Shown here: positions 8,734 to 17,829 of the stretch, piece after piece
Layout: each line of letters opens with the position of its first letter
Position numbering within the stretch: position 1 is the first letter of the stretch
Origin: Caballeronia peredens
GTDB lineage: Bacteria > Pseudomonadota > Gammaproteobacteria > Burkholderiales > Burkholderiaceae
Length of the DNA stretch: 64,000 nucleotides
Assembly (NCBI GenBank): GCA_001544595.2
Contig: FCOH02000001.1
Span: forward strand, 62,001 to 126,000
Direction of reading: 5' to 3'
Translations under genes and position numbers: made by a program
Notes under the pieces: model-generated
What the model was told of the DNA's origin: nothing
The model's input: only the letters and a program-made list of their open reading frames with translations
Databases searched by the model: none

Positions 8734-9729
8734 ATGGAAGTGGCCATATTCAGTTCGACGCCTTACGAGCGCGAGTTTCTCGACGCGGCGAACAAGGCGA
8801 CGAATCACAAGCTCCGGAATTTCGAGGAAACGCTCGACATGGACAACGTCGATCTCGCCGCCGGCTTCGGCGCGATCTGCATCTTTGTCAATGACCGGGC
8901 GAACGCCGAAGTGCTGGAAGCGCTGCACAAAGGCGGCACGCGCCTGATCGCGCTGCGCTGCACGGGCTTCAACAACGTCGATCTGCACGCCGCGGCGCGG
9001 CTGGGTCTGAAAGTGGTGCGCGTGGTCGACTATTCGCCCAACTCGGTCGCGGAGCACGCCGTCGCGCTGTTGCTCGCGATCAACCGCAAGGTGCATCGCG
9101 CGTACAACCGCACGCGCGATTCGAACTTTTCGCTCGACGGCCTCATCGGTTTCGATCTGTACGGCAAGACCGTGGCGGTCGTCGGCACCGGCAAGATCGG
9201 CTGCGTGTTCGCACAGATCATGCTCGGTTTCGGCTGCGACGTGATCGGCTTCGATCCCTATCCGTCGCCGCAGTTCGAAGCGCTCGGCGGGCGCTATGCG
9301 ACGCCCGGCGAAATCGGCGCGAGGGCGGACATCATCGCGCTCTTTTGCCCGCTGACGCCCGCGACGCATCACATCATCAATTCGGAGACGCTCAAGCGCG
9401 CGAAGCCGGGCGCGTTGCTCATCAACACGAGCCGCGGCGCGCTGATCGATACGGAGGCTGTCATCGAAGCGCTGAAGACCGGGCAACTGGGCGGACTCGC
9501 GATCGATGTCTACGAACAGGAAGCGGACCTCTTCTTTCGCGACCTGTCCAGCGAAATCATCACCGACGATGTCATTCAGCGTCTCGTGTCGTTTCCCAAT
9601 GTGATCGTGACGGGGCATCAGGCTTATCTGACGCGCGAAGCATTGACGACCATCTGCGAAACGACGATGCAAAGCATCACGGCGTTCGAAAAGAACGAGA
9701 AGCTGGAAAACGAGGTGAAGGCGGCCTAG
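8734..9729 (+). CDS. ldhA: D-lactate dehydrogenase (2-hydroxyacid dehydrogenase)
   Basis: 331 residues, matching fermentative D-lactate dehydrogenases. Catalytic-domain signature CTGFNNVDL, Rossmann motif VVGTGKIG at about residues 149-156, the TSRG arginine segment, YEQEADLFFRD (the D-LDH hallmark near the catalytic Glu) and TGHQAYLT with the catalytic His. It reduces pyruvate to D-lactate with NADH in the cytoplasm. The ATG follows AAGGGGAAC at 8722-8730; the reading frame is also open upstream but only as overlap with the exchanger gene. Proximity to pta/ackA-like genes suggests a micro-oxic overflow module. Confidence 0.92.
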   Translation: MEVAIFSSTPYEREFLDAANKATNHKLRNFEETLDMDNVDLAAGFGAICIFVNDRANAEVLEALHKGGTRLIALRCTGFNNVDLHAAARLGLKVVRVVDYSPNSVAEHAVALLLAINRKVHRAYNRTRDSNFSLDGLIGFDLYGKTVAVVGTGKIGCVFAQIMLGFGCDVIGFDPYPSPQFEALGGRYATPGEIGARADIIALFCPLTPATHHIINSETLKRAKPGALLINTSRGALIDTEAVIEALKTGQLGGLAIDVYEQEADLFFRDLSSEIITDDVIQRLVSFPNVIVTGHQAYLTREALTTICETTMQSITAFEKNEKLENEVKAA

Positions 9730-9735
9730 CGAAAC

Positions 9736-9770
9736 ATCGGGTTCACCAAGGGGATCGGGTTCACCAAGGA
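9736..9770 (+). repeat. 18-bp-period tandem duplication of ATCGGGTTCACCAAGG
   Basis: A 16-base unit occurs at 9736-9751 and again at 9754-9769, between the ldhA stop and the start of the glycine-zipper gene. Each copy carries a CCAAGG/AAGGA Shine-Dalgarno-like end; the second copy lies at ribosome-binding distance from the ATG at 9777. It looks like a recent slippage duplication of the leader. Confidence 0.8.
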
Positions 9771-9776
9771 GTCACC

Positions 9777-10250
9777 ATGAAAGCAAGGAGCGTACGGACG
9801 GGCTGCGTCATTGTGCTGGCTGCGATTGCGCTGGACGCCATCGCGCAAGGCAAGCCGATCGCGTATCCGGCCAAGGGGCAAAGCGCACAGCAGCAGCAAA
9901 ACGACGACGGCGCGTGCTATAGCTGGGCGAAGAGCAACACGGGCATCGATCCGGCGACTGCATCGGCGGCGCCGCCTCCGCAGGGCGGTGCGGCGGTCGG
10001 CGGCGGACAGCGCGTGGGCGGTGCGGCGCGCGGCGCGGCGGGCGGCGCGGCCATCGGCGCGATCGCGGGCGATGCCGGCAAGGGCGCGGCGGTCGGCGCG
10101 GTCGCCGGCACGATGGCGGGCGGCGCGCGGGCGCGGCAGGAAAAACGCGCACAGCAGGCGAATGCGCAGGCGCAGAGTCAGGGCGCGATGTCCACGTACT
10201 ATCGCGCTTGGGCGGCGTGCATGCAGGGACGCGGCTACTCGATTCAATAA
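9777..10250 (+). CDS. Glycine-zipper family exported protein
   Basis: 157 residues with an N-terminal signal sequence (basic start MKARSVRTG, hydrophobic core, cleavage likely after the AIAQG region). The centre, about residues 62-115, is a Gly/Ala-rich glycine zipper with repeated G-A-x-x-G-A pattern (GGAAIGAIAGDAGKGAAVG), typical of envelope-associated glycine-zipper proteins. Two cysteines lie at the ends of the mature part (GACYSW and AACMQGRGY) and might form a disulfide. Function is unknown; the family is usually periplasmic or outer-membrane-associated. Confidence 0.8.
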   Translation: MKARSVRTGCVIVLAAIALDAIAQGKPIAYPAKGQSAQQQQNDDGACYSWAKSNTGIDPATASAAPPPQGGAAVGGGQRVGGAARGAAGGAAIGAIAGDAGKGAAVGAVAGTMAGGARARQEKRAQQANAQAQSQGAMSTYYRAWAACMQGRGYSIQ

Positions 10251-10308
10251 CGTCACGCGCGATGCATCGACAGCGCCGCGCAGCGCACGACCTGTGGAGG
10301 AACGCTCG

Positions 10309-10566
10309 ATGGCTGATCTCTGGGTAGGCAATGTCGAAGAGTCGACGACCGACGACGAAATTCGGCAGTTTCTCTGCCACTATGGCTTTCCTCCGTTCGA
10401 TTCGATCAAGCGCGTCCCCGGCACCGGCGAGCGTCCGGCGGCGGTCGTCAGTTTCGATACGGTCGAAGCACACGTGCTGCGCATGTTTCAGCCGCGCATC
10501 CACAACATGTTCTGGAAGGACCGCACGCTCGTGGCGCAGGTCATGCCCGGGCGCAACGAAACCTGA
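10309..10566 (+). CDS. Small RRM-domain RNA-binding protein
   Basis: 85 residues forming a single RNA recognition motif: beta-1 RNP2-like LWVGNVEEST at the start, helix with TTDDEIRQFLCHYGFP, and a beta-3 RNP1-like strand around AAVVSFDTVEA. The canonical aromatic residues of RNP1 are partly replaced, so affinity may be low. Small RRM proteins in beta-proteobacteria are thought to act as RNA chaperones or in cold/stress response. It has a strong GGAGG ribosome site at 10297-10301. The gene lies between two metabolic modules and may be transcribed alone. Confidence 0.82.
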   Translation: MADLWVGNVEESTTDDEIRQFLCHYGFPPFDSIKRVPGTGERPAAVVSFDTVEAHVLRMFQPRIHNMFWKDRTLVAQVMPGRNET

Positions 10567-10641
10567 CCGTGTCGCGAGAACGCAGCAATGCAAGACGACA
10601 ATGACGTCAGGGAATCGCGGCGCGCGTGCGCAAGCGAGCGC

Positions 10642-10663
10642 CGCTCGGGCATGTGCCCGAGCG
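10642..10663 (+). terminator. 10-bp perfect hairpin between RRM and pta genes
   Basis: CGCTCGGGCA and its exact complement are separated by 2 bases, followed by the short T-rich TTCTT. It sits 75 bp after the RRM stop and 40 bp before the phosphotransacetylase start, so it may terminate the RRM transcript or act as an attenuator. The weak T tract keeps this uncertain. Confidence 0.5.
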
Positions 10664-10702
10664 TTCTTGGCGCTGCGCCGGATCGGGCGCAGTGGAGGTG
10701 AA

Positions 10703-11641
10703 ATGGAACACACTCACGAAAAGTATCAGCGGCTCATCGACGTATGCCGCACGCTGCCGCCGCTCACCGTGGCGGTGGCGCATCCGTGCGACCGGACATC
10801 GCTCGAAAGTGCGGTGAAGGCGGCCGAAATGGGGCTGATCGCGCCGCTGCTCGTCGGACCGCGCGAGCGCATCCGCGAAGTCGCGGAGCAATGCGGCCTG
10901 AACATCGCGGGCTTTCCGGTCGTCGATGCGCCGCACAGTCATGCCGCCGCGCAAAAGGCCGTCGAACTGGTGCGCGAAGCGCGGGCCGAAGCGCTCATGA
11001 AAGGCAGCCTGCACACCGACGAAGTCATGGCCGCGGTCGTCAGCCGCGAGGGCGGTCTGCGCACGGCGCGGCGCGTGTCGCACTGCTTCATCATGGACGT
11101 GCCCGGTCACGAGAACGTGCTCATCATCAGCGACGCGGCCATCAACATCGCGCCGACGCTCGCCGAGAAGGTCGACATCGTGCAGAACGCGATCGAACTC
11201 GGGCACGCGCTGCGCTTCGAGGAAGTGCGCGTCGCCATTCTGTCGGCGATGGAAACGGTCAACCCCAAAGTGCCGTCGACGCTCGAAGCGGCGGCGCTCT
11301 GCAAGATGGTCGACCGGCATCAGATCACGGGCGCGCTCGTCGACGGCCCGCTCGCGCTCGACAACGCCATCGATCTCGAGGCGGCGCGCACGAAGAAGAT
11401 CGATTCGCCCGTCGCGGGGCGCGCGAACGTGCTGATCGTGCCCGATCTCGAAGCGGGCAACATGCTCGCGAAGAGCCTGTCGTTTCTCGCGGGCGCGGAC
11501 GCGGCGGGCATCGTGCTCGGCGCGCGCGTGCCGGTCATCCTGACGAGCCGCGCCGATTCGCTGCAATCGCGGCTGGCGTCGTGCGCGGTCGCATCGCTCG
11601 TGGCGTCGAAACGCCGCGAACAAGCGCAACTGGGCGGGTGA
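10703..11641 (+). CDS. Phosphate acetyl/butyryltransferase
   Basis: 312 residues, the short single-domain PTA_PTB form. The core carries KAAEMGLIAPLLVGPR, MKGSLHTDEVMAAV and a conserved C-terminal GADAAGIVLGARVPVILTSRAD signature. It interconverts acetyl-CoA and acetyl phosphate (or butyryl equivalents) in the cytoplasm. A start at 10703 is supported by TGGAGGTGA immediately upstream. Four bases separate its stop from the acetate kinase start, so the pair forms the phosphotransacetylase-acetate kinase pathway for acetate formation with ATP gain. Annotation pipelines often call this branch a bifunctional enoyl-CoA hydratase/phosphate acetyltransferase; no MaoC-like domain is present here. Confidence 0.9.
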   Translation: MEHTHEKYQRLIDVCRTLPPLTVAVAHPCDRTSLESAVKAAEMGLIAPLLVGPRERIREVAEQCGLNIAGFPVVDAPHSHAAAQKAVELVREARAEALMKGSLHTDEVMAAVVSREGGLRTARRVSHCFIMDVPGHENVLIISDAAINIAPTLAEKVDIVQNAIELGHALRFEEVRVAILSAMETVNPKVPSTLEAAALCKMVDRHQITGALVDGPLALDNAIDLEAARTKKIDSPVAGRANVLIVPDLEAGNMLAKSLSFLAGADAAGIVLGARVPVILTSRADSLQSRLASCAVASLVASKRREQAQLGG

Positions 11642-11645
11642 TTAC

Positions 11646-12848
11646 ATGGCCGACGTCATTCTGGTACTCAACGCGGGCTCCTCGAGCATCAAGTTCAGCG
11701 CGTTCGACGTGGAACGCGGCGAACTCGCGCTCGTCACGCGCGGGCAGGTCGAAGGGCTGTTCGACTCGCCGCATTTCGTCGCCTTCAATGCGGACGGCGA
11801 AAAGACCGGCGAGCATGCCTGGGGCGACGGCGTGCGGCTCGAACACGCCGATGCGATCGCGTACCTCGGCGCGTACTTGCGCGGCCATGGCGCGGGGCAT
11901 CGGCTGATCGGCGTGGGGCATCGCGTCGTGCATGGCGGCATGCATTTCACGAAGCCGGTGCTGACGAGCGCGGAAGTCATCGACGAACTCGACAGGCTCA
12001 CGCCGCTCGCGCCGCTGCATCAGCCGCACAATCTGAAGCCGATCCGCATCATCGCCGAACGCAATCCGGCAATGCCGCAGGTCTCGTGTTTCGACACGGC
12101 CTTTCATGCGACGCAGAATCCGCTCGCGCAAGCGTTCGCGCTGCCTGCGTCGATCACGAGAAAGGGCGTGCGACGCTACGGCTTTCATGGGCTGTCGTAC
12201 GAATACATCGCGAGCGCGCTGCCGCAGATCGCCCCCGAAGCCGCGCGCGGGCGCACGGTGGTCGCGCATCTCGGCAACGGCGCGAGCCTGTGCGCGATGT
12301 CCGCGGGAAAGAGCGTCGCGTCCACGATGGGTTTCACCGCCCTCGACGGCCTCATGATGGGCACGCGCAGCGGCAGTCTCGATCCGGGCGTCATCCTCTA
12401 TCTGCTCGACGAGCTCGGCATGAACGCGCGCGAGATCGAAGACCTGCTGTATCGCCGCTCGGGACTGCTCGGCGTATCCGGCATCTCGGGCGACATGCGC
12501 GCGCTGCTCGCGAGCAGCGAAGAATGCGCGCGCTTCGCCATCGATCTGTACGTGTATCGCATCGCCCGCGAACTCGGTTCGATGGCCGCCGCGCTGCAAG
12601 GGCTCGACGCCTTGGTCTTCACGGCGGGCATCGGCGAACATGCGGCGGAAGTCCGCCGGCGCGTATGCGAGGAAGCGCAATGGTGGGGCATCGAACTCGA
12701 TGCGCGCGCGAACGAAGGCAGCGGCCCGCGCATCAGCACGGCGTCGAGCAAGGTGAGCGCGTGGGTGATTCCCACCAACGAGGAACTGATGATCGCGCGT
12801 CACACGCTGGCGCTGATCGACCCCGCGCGCGCATCGCGGGATGCGTGA
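11646..12848 (+). CDS. ackA: Acetate kinase
   Basis: 400 residues, the typical acetate kinase length. ASKHA-fold motifs are intact: LVLNAGSSSIKF at residues 6-17, GHRVVHGG, SCFDTAFHAT (catalytic Asp), HLGNGAS, and the signature GIGEHAAEVR near the C-terminus. It converts acetyl phosphate plus ADP to acetate plus ATP. The gene follows the phosphotransacetylase by 4 bp and is convergent with the pqi/RND operon, whose last stop lies 18 bp further on. Confidence 0.95.
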   Translation: MADVILVLNAGSSSIKFSAFDVERGELALVTRGQVEGLFDSPHFVAFNADGEKTGEHAWGDGVRLEHADAIAYLGAYLRGHGAGHRLIGVGHRVVHGGMHFTKPVLTSAEVIDELDRLTPLAPLHQPHNLKPIRIIAERNPAMPQVSCFDTAFHATQNPLAQAFALPASITRKGVRRYGFHGLSYEYIASALPQIAPEAARGRTVVAHLGNGASLCAMSAGKSVASTMGFTALDGLMMGTRSGSLDPGVILYLLDELGMNAREIEDLLYRRSGLLGVSGISGDMRALLASSEECARFAIDLYVYRIARELGSMAAALQGLDALVFTAGIGEHAAEVRRRVCEEAQWWGIELDARANEGSGPRISTASSKVSAWVIPTNEELMIARHTLALIDPARASRDA

Positions 12849-12866
12849 CTCGTTTTACTTCGGGCG

Positions 12867-13451
12867 TTAGGGCAGCGGGTTTCGTTCGATCGCCGCCGCG
12901 ATGTCCCGGCTCACGCTCGCGAGCGCGCGGCTGTGCGCGGCGACGAGCGCATCGAAGTCCGGGCCCGTGACGGGCTCGCGCACGAGCGAGCGGCCGTTCA
13001 GCGCGTTGTCGTCGCCGAAGCGGCGCACGGACCATTGCGCGTCGATCGCCACGGCATCGCCGGGAACAGATTCGAATTGCTGGATATCGACGCGCACGCG
13101 ATACGCCTGCGGGTCCGCGATCGCGCGCGATGCCACCGCCACGCGGTCCGAGCCGAGCAGCAACGCGAGATCGCCGGCGATAGCGTCCGCCACGCTGCTC
13201 CTGAGCGGCTCGCCCCAGCGCGCGTATTCGTTGAGCGCCACTTCGTTGTTCGTGTTGCGCGTGACGATCTGCGGACGATCGACGAGATCGGGCACCGTCA
13301 CCGGCCCGACGATCACGGGCCGCTGCGAGGTGCGCGCGGCCGCCGCGCTCAGCGACGGATCGGCGCTCAGCCGGTAAAAGCTCGCGCGGGGCGAAGTGCA
13401 TCCGGTCAGGATCGCCACGACCGGGACGAGTAACACCAGAACGGGCCGCAT
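12867..13451 (-). CDS. pqiC: PqiC: outer-membrane lipoprotein of the Pqi lipid-transport system
   Basis: 194 residues. The start has a lipoprotein signal (VPVVAILTGC, with Cys18 the likely lipidated residue) followed by a DUF330/ABC-type auxiliary domain (PVIVGPVTVPDLVDRPQIV). In E. coli, PqiC anchors the PqiB needle at the outer membrane. Its ATG overlaps the pqiB stop as TGATG, so it is translationally coupled. It is the last gene of a six-gene operon that begins with an RND pump. Confidence 0.9.
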   Translation of the reverse strand: MRPVLVLLVPVVAILTGCTSPRASFYRLSADPSLSAAAARTSQRPVIVGPVTVPDLVDRPQIVTRNTNNEVALNEYARWGEPLRSSVADAIAGDLALLLGSDRVAVASRAIADPQAYRVRVDIQQFESVPGDAVAIDAQWSVRRFGDDNALNGRSLVREPVTGPDFDALVAAHSRALASVSRDIAAAIERNPLP

Positions 13452-15052
13452 CACTTCTTGTCCTCCGGCTTGCCGCGCAGCAGCGCTTCCGGATGCTGCT
13501 GCAGATAATCCGCGAGACTGCGGAACGATGCCGCCGTGCGCGTCAGTTCGCGAACCGCTTCGGCCGTGTCCTGTTGCAGGCCCGAATCCGGCATGAGCGT
13601 CGAGTGCGCCGCATCGAGCGCGGCGCGCGCGGCCGAAAGCGTCGACGCGGCTTGCGGCACGACCTGCGTATCGATGTTGCGCATCAACTGGCTCGTGCTG
13701 TTCAGAGTCTGGCGCGCGCTCGCGGTGAGCTCTTCGATCGGCAGCTTGTCGATGCGCGTGATGATGCGGTTCATCGAGTCCTGCAGCGATTCGAGGCCGC
13801 TCGGCGTCGTCGGCATTTCGGGCGGCGAACGCTCCCAGTCGATGCTCGCCTTCTTCGCGCCGGGGAAGAAATCCATCGCGACATAGAGCTGGCCCGTCAG
13901 CAGGCTGCCCGTGCGCAACTGGCCGCGCAGTCCGCGCTCGACCAGCAGATCCGCGAGCGCATGGCGATCCGTGGCCATCCGGCCGCCCTTCGGCTCGGAC
14001 GCGAAGCGCGACGTGAAGCGCTCCGGATAGATCCTGACTTCGACCGGTATGCTGATGCGCTTCGTGACCGGATCGAAGCGCGTATAGATCGCCGCCACTT
14101 CGCCGATCGGAATGCCGCGGAATTCCACCGGCGCGCCCACGGCGAGGCCGCGCACCGAGCCTTCGAATGCGAACACGTAAGTGTCGACGATGCGCTCCTG
14201 CACGCGCAGCGCTTCCGTGCGCGTCGGAAACAGGTTGAAGACCGTGTCGGCGGGCGCTTCGGCCCAGCTGAGCGACACGGCGGGCGTCTCGAACGCGAGT
14301 CCGCCGATCAATATGGACACGAGCGATTGCGTGTTGACCTTGAGGCCGTCGGTGCTGAGCGACACGTCGATGCCGCCCGCCTGCCAGAAGCGCGAATCGG
14401 CGTTCACGTAGCGATCGTACGGCGAGTTGACGAACACGTGCAGCGTGACGCCGCTGCCGTCCTTGTCGAGTTCGAACGACGTCACCTGGCCCACTTGCAG
14501 ACGCCGGAAGTAGACCGGCGTTCCGATATCGACCGAGCCCAGGTCCGTCGCCTTCAGGACGAACTGGCGGCCGGGCACGTCGCTCGCGAAAACCGGCGGC
14601 GTTTCGAGGCCCGTGTAGTCGCGCTGGTCGCGTTTCGCATGGCCGATATCCATGCCGATATACGCCCCCGACAAGAGCGTGCTGATGCCCGACACCGAGC
14701 CGCCCGCCACGCGCGGCCGCACGACCCAGAAGCGCGTGTCCTCGACGAGCATGTTGGTGGCGTCGCGCGAGAGTTCCGCCGTGGCGATCACGCGCTTGTA
14801 GTCCTTCGACAACGCCACCGACTTCACGAGCCCGATGTCCACGTCCTTGAACTTGATCTTCGTCTTGCCCGCTTCGAGCCCTTCGCCGCTCTTGAAGGTG
14901 ATCGTGACGGTCGGGCCCTGTTGCAGCACGGATTGGACGGCGAGCCAGACGCCGACCGCCACCGCGATGGCGGGCACGATCCAGATCCATGGAATGCGCC
15001 AGCGCTTGCGCGGCACGACTTCAGCATCGGGCATGTCGTCGGGCGTGCTCAT
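13451..15052 (-). CDS. pqiB: PqiB: MCE-domain intermembrane transport protein
   Basis: 533 residues with one N-terminal membrane anchor (about residues 20-40, IPWIWIVPAIAVAVGVWLAV) and three consecutive MCE/MlaD domains in the periplasm (starting near residues 48, 165 and 290; the third carries RGLAVGAPVEFRGIPIGEV). PqiB forms a hexameric tunnel for lipids between the inner and outer membrane. Its start overlaps the pqiA stop as ATGA and its stop overlaps the pqiC start. Confidence 0.93.
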   Translation of the reverse strand: MSTPDDMPDAEVVPRKRWRIPWIWIVPAIAVAVGVWLAVQSVLQQGPTVTITFKSGEGLEAGKTKIKFKDVDIGLVKSVALSKDYKRVIATAELSRDATNMLVEDTRFWVVRPRVAGGSVSGISTLLSGAYIGMDIGHAKRDQRDYTGLETPPVFASDVPGRQFVLKATDLGSVDIGTPVYFRRLQVGQVTSFELDKDGSGVTLHVFVNSPYDRYVNADSRFWQAGGIDVSLSTDGLKVNTQSLVSILIGGLAFETPAVSLSWAEAPADTVFNLFPTRTEALRVQERIVDTYVFAFEGSVRGLAVGAPVEFRGIPIGEVAAIYTRFDPVTKRISIPVEVRIYPERFTSRFASEPKGGRMATDRHALADLLVERGLRGQLRTGSLLTGQLYVAMDFFPGAKKASIDWERSPPEMPTTPSGLESLQDSMNRIITRIDKLPIEELTASARQTLNSTSQLMRNIDTQVVPQAASTLSAARAALDAAHSTLMPDSGLQQDTAEAVRELTRTAASFRSLADYLQQHPEALLRGKPEDKK

Positions 15053-16365
15053 CGCGGGGCCTCGCGCTCAGGCTTTGGCTGCGGCTGTGAATCCCAGATC
15101 AGCCGCGGATCGAACGACATTGCGGCGAACATCGTCAACACGACGACGGCGCCGAACGCGATGGCCGCAGGGCCGGCCTCGATCGTCGCCATCGCGCTGA
15201 ACTGCACGAGCGCGACGAGTACGGCGATCACGTAGATATCGAGCATCGACCAGCGTCCCACCAGTTCGACGACGCGGTAGATGCGCGCGCGCTGCGCGCT
15301 CTGCTGCGACATGCGCAGATTCGCGGTCGCGGCGAGATAGGCAATGGCGAGGATCTTGAGCATCGGCACGGCGACGCTCGCAATGAACACGATCACCGCG
15401 AGCGGCCACGATCCCGAGTGCCACAGATACGCGACGCCGCTCATGATCGTGTCCTTCTGCGCGCCGAACAGCGAGCTCGTGTTCATCACGGGCAGCAGGT
15501 TGGCGGGGATGTAGAGGATCGCCGCCGCGATCAGATACGCCCACGTGCGCGACAGGCTGCCCGGCTTGCGCAGATGCAGGCGCGCGCCGCAACGTGGGCA
15601 AATCAGATGCCCGTGACGCTGTATGCCGGGCGTGCAGAGTCCGCAGTCGTGGCAGACGCAGATGCCGCATGCCGCCGCCGTGCGCCCGCGTAGCGGCGCG
15701 TCGGTGGGCACGGCGGGCGGCGCACCTACGATGCGCAGCCACATCGCGCGCTCGTCGAATGCCGATGCCGCCGCGACGAGCACCAGCATCAGCGCGGCGA
15801 GCGACCACAGCGCCGGTCCCGTCACCACCGACGCGATGTGCGCAAGCTTCACGACCGCGACCAGCAGGCCCAGCATCAGCACTTCGGTCATGCCCCAGTT
15901 GCGCGCGATGCGCAGCATGCGGAACACGGCGTCGGCGCGATACGGCCTGCGCTTCAGATGCAGCGGCAGCAGCAGCCAGACCATGCCGAGCGCCTGCAAC
16001 GCGGGCATGATCACCGTCGTGATGAGGATGAGACCGGCGAGCGGCCACATGCCGTCGCGATACAGCACGCGCACCGCGCCGATCAGCGTGGTTTCGACGA
16101 GATCGCCGTTCACCGCGAGACCCACGATCGGAAACGCGTTCGAGATGAGCCACAGCACGCACGCGGCCAGCGCGAAAGCGAGCGCGCGGTCGAAGCCGCG
16201 TCCGCGGCGCCGGTAGAGCACGGCGCGGCAGCGGCAGCAGCGCAGTGTGCCGCCCGGCGGCACCGCGGTTTCGCGCTGCAGCAGATCGCACTCGTGACAC
16301 GCGGTCAGCACGCGATCGCCCGCGGGATCGCGTCCGAAGGCCGTGCCGGATGTCGTCGTGTTCAT
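15049..16365 (-). CDS. pqiA: PqiA: inner-membrane protein of the Pqi system
   Basis: 438 residues made of two PqiA domains, each with a zinc-ribbon-like four-cysteine cluster (CHECDLL...CCRCRAVL near residues 23-50, and CHDCGLC...CPRCGARL near 235-262) followed by groups of four membrane helices. PqiA is the inner-membrane partner of PqiB; the family is paraquat/SoxRS-inducible in enterics. The ATG overlaps the stop of the preceding outer-membrane efflux gene by ATGA, which directly couples Pqi translation to the RND pump. Confidence 0.93.
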   Translation of the reverse strand: MNTTTSGTAFGRDPAGDRVLTACHECDLLQRETAVPPGGTLRCCRCRAVLYRRRGRGFDRALAFALAACVLWLISNAFPIVGLAVNGDLVETTLIGAVRVLYRDGMWPLAGLILITTVIMPALQALGMVWLLLPLHLKRRPYRADAVFRMLRIARNWGMTEVLMLGLLVAVVKLAHIASVVTGPALWSLAALMLVLVAAASAFDERAMWLRIVGAPPAVPTDAPLRGRTAAACGICVCHDCGLCTPGIQRHGHLICPRCGARLHLRKPGSLSRTWAYLIAAAILYIPANLLPVMNTSSLFGAQKDTIMSGVAYLWHSGSWPLAVIVFIASVAVPMLKILAIAYLAATANLRMSQQSAQRARIYRVVELVGRWSMLDIYVIAVLVALVQFSAMATIEAGPAAIAFGAVVVLTMFAAMSFDPRLIWDSQPQPKPEREAPR

Positions 16366-17828
16366 TGCACCGTCTTTGCCGCGCCGGCGGGAGGCGTCGC
16401 CGTCTGCTGCGTGGTGAGTTTGTCCGCCTCCATGATCCAGCCGCCGCCCATCACCTTGTAGAGCGTGACAAACGACACGAGCGCGGCCGCCTGCGTCTGC
16501 GTCAGTGCGAGTTGCGCGTTGAAGAGGCTGCGTTCTGCATCGAGCACTTCGATGTAGCTCGTGTAGCCGCCTTCGTAGCGCGCCCGCGCAAGCCGCGAAT
16601 AGATCGAGAGCGCCGTCACCTGACGGCCCTGTATTTCGAGTTGTTCGTGCAGCTTCTGCGACGAGATGAGCGCGTCATCGACTTCCTGGAACGCCACCTG
16701 AATCGCCTTCTGATACGTGAGCAGCGCCGCCTGTTGCTGCGCCTCGGCCGTCTGCACCTGACCGGAGATGTTGCCCGCCGTGAAGATCGGCTGCGTCACC
16801 TGACCCGCGAAGGCCCACACGCGCGACGGTCCCGTGAACAGCGACGAGAACTGGCCGCTCGCGGTGCCGAGCAGGCCGGTCAGGGAAATCTGCGGAAAAT
16901 ACAGCGCGCGCGCCGCGCCGATGAGCGCATTCGCCGCGATCAGATCCTGTTCCGCCTGAAGCAGATCGGGCCGCCGCTCCAGCAGGTCGGACGGCAGGCC
17001 CGCCGGAATCACGGGCGTCGCGAGGTCGCCGAGCGGGCGGCCGCGCAGGATCGGTCCGGGATTCTCGCCGAGCAGCACCGAGAGCGCGTCTTCCGTCTGC
17101 GCGATCTGCGTCTCGATCTGCGGAATCGTCGCGAGCGAGGCTTCGTACTCGGACTGACTCTGCGCGAGTTCCATCTGCGAGACTTCGCCGCCTTCGAAGC
17201 GCAACGTGAACACGTGCACCGATTCGGCGCGGCTCTGCGTCGTGGCCTTGGCGATATCGAGTTGCTTGTCGAGGCTGCGCAGATTCAGATACGACGACGC
17301 CACCGACGCCACCAGCGAGAGAATCGTCGCGCGCCGGCCTTCGATGCTCGACAGCAGATTCGCGCGCGCGGCTTCGGTGAGCCGCCGGTTGCGGCCGAAC
17401 AGATCGATTTCCCACGCGGCCGAAACGGACAATTCGAAGCTGTTGTAGACGGGCCCGAAGCCGTTGAGCGGCTGCGGCCCGGCCTGCGATGCGCGCTGCC
17501 GCGCCGCCGTTCCGCCCGCGGAGATCTGGGGGAAAAGCGCGGAACGCGTCGTGACGAACTGGCCCATGAACTGTTCGACGCGCGCCGCCGCGACCTTCAC
17601 GTCCTTGTTGTTGGCGAGCGCGGTCGAGATCAGCTCGTCGAGAACGGGGTCCTGATACTGCTTCCACCATTCGGAGTTGGCCGTGTCGGAGACTTCGGCC
17701 GCGGCGAAGCGGAACGTCGCGGGCGTTTCCACCGGCTGACGCGAATAGTTCGGACCGAGCAGGCAGCCGCCGAGCGACAACACGGCGGCGACGCCCGCGA
17801 AAGTGGAGATGAGCCGTTCGCGCCGCAT
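16362..17828 (-). CDS. Outer-membrane efflux lipoprotein (NodT/OprM family)
   Basis: 488 residues. Lipoprotein signal ending LSLGGCLLGPNYSRQPV (lipobox Cys22) then two OEP/TolC repeats (about residues 70-260 and 285-470) with the family signatures WWKQYQDPVLDELI and LLERRPDLLQAEQDLI. It forms the trimeric outer-membrane duct of a tripartite RND pump. It starts 1 bp after the RND permease stop and its own stop overlaps the pqiA start, placing it in the middle of the operon. Confidence 0.93.
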   Translation of the reverse strand: MRRERLISTFAGVAAVLSLGGCLLGPNYSRQPVETPATFRFAAAEVSDTANSEWWKQYQDPVLDELISTALANNKDVKVAAARVEQFMGQFVTTRSALFPQISAGGTAARQRASQAGPQPLNGFGPVYNSFELSVSAAWEIDLFGRNRRLTEAARANLLSSIEGRRATILSLVASVASSYLNLRSLDKQLDIAKATTQSRAESVHVFTLRFEGGEVSQMELAQSQSEYEASLATIPQIETQIAQTEDALSVLLGENPGPILRGRPLGDLATPVIPAGLPSDLLERRPDLLQAEQDLIAANALIGAARALYFPQISLTGLLGTASGQFSSLFTGPSRVWAFAGQVTQPIFTAGNISGQVQTAEAQQQAALLTYQKAIQVAFQEVDDALISSQKLHEQLEIQGRQVTALSIYSRLARARYEGGYTSYIEVLDAERSLFNAQLALTQTQAAALVSFVTLYKVMGGGWIMEADKLTTQQTATPPAGAAKTVQ

Positions 17829-17829
17829 G

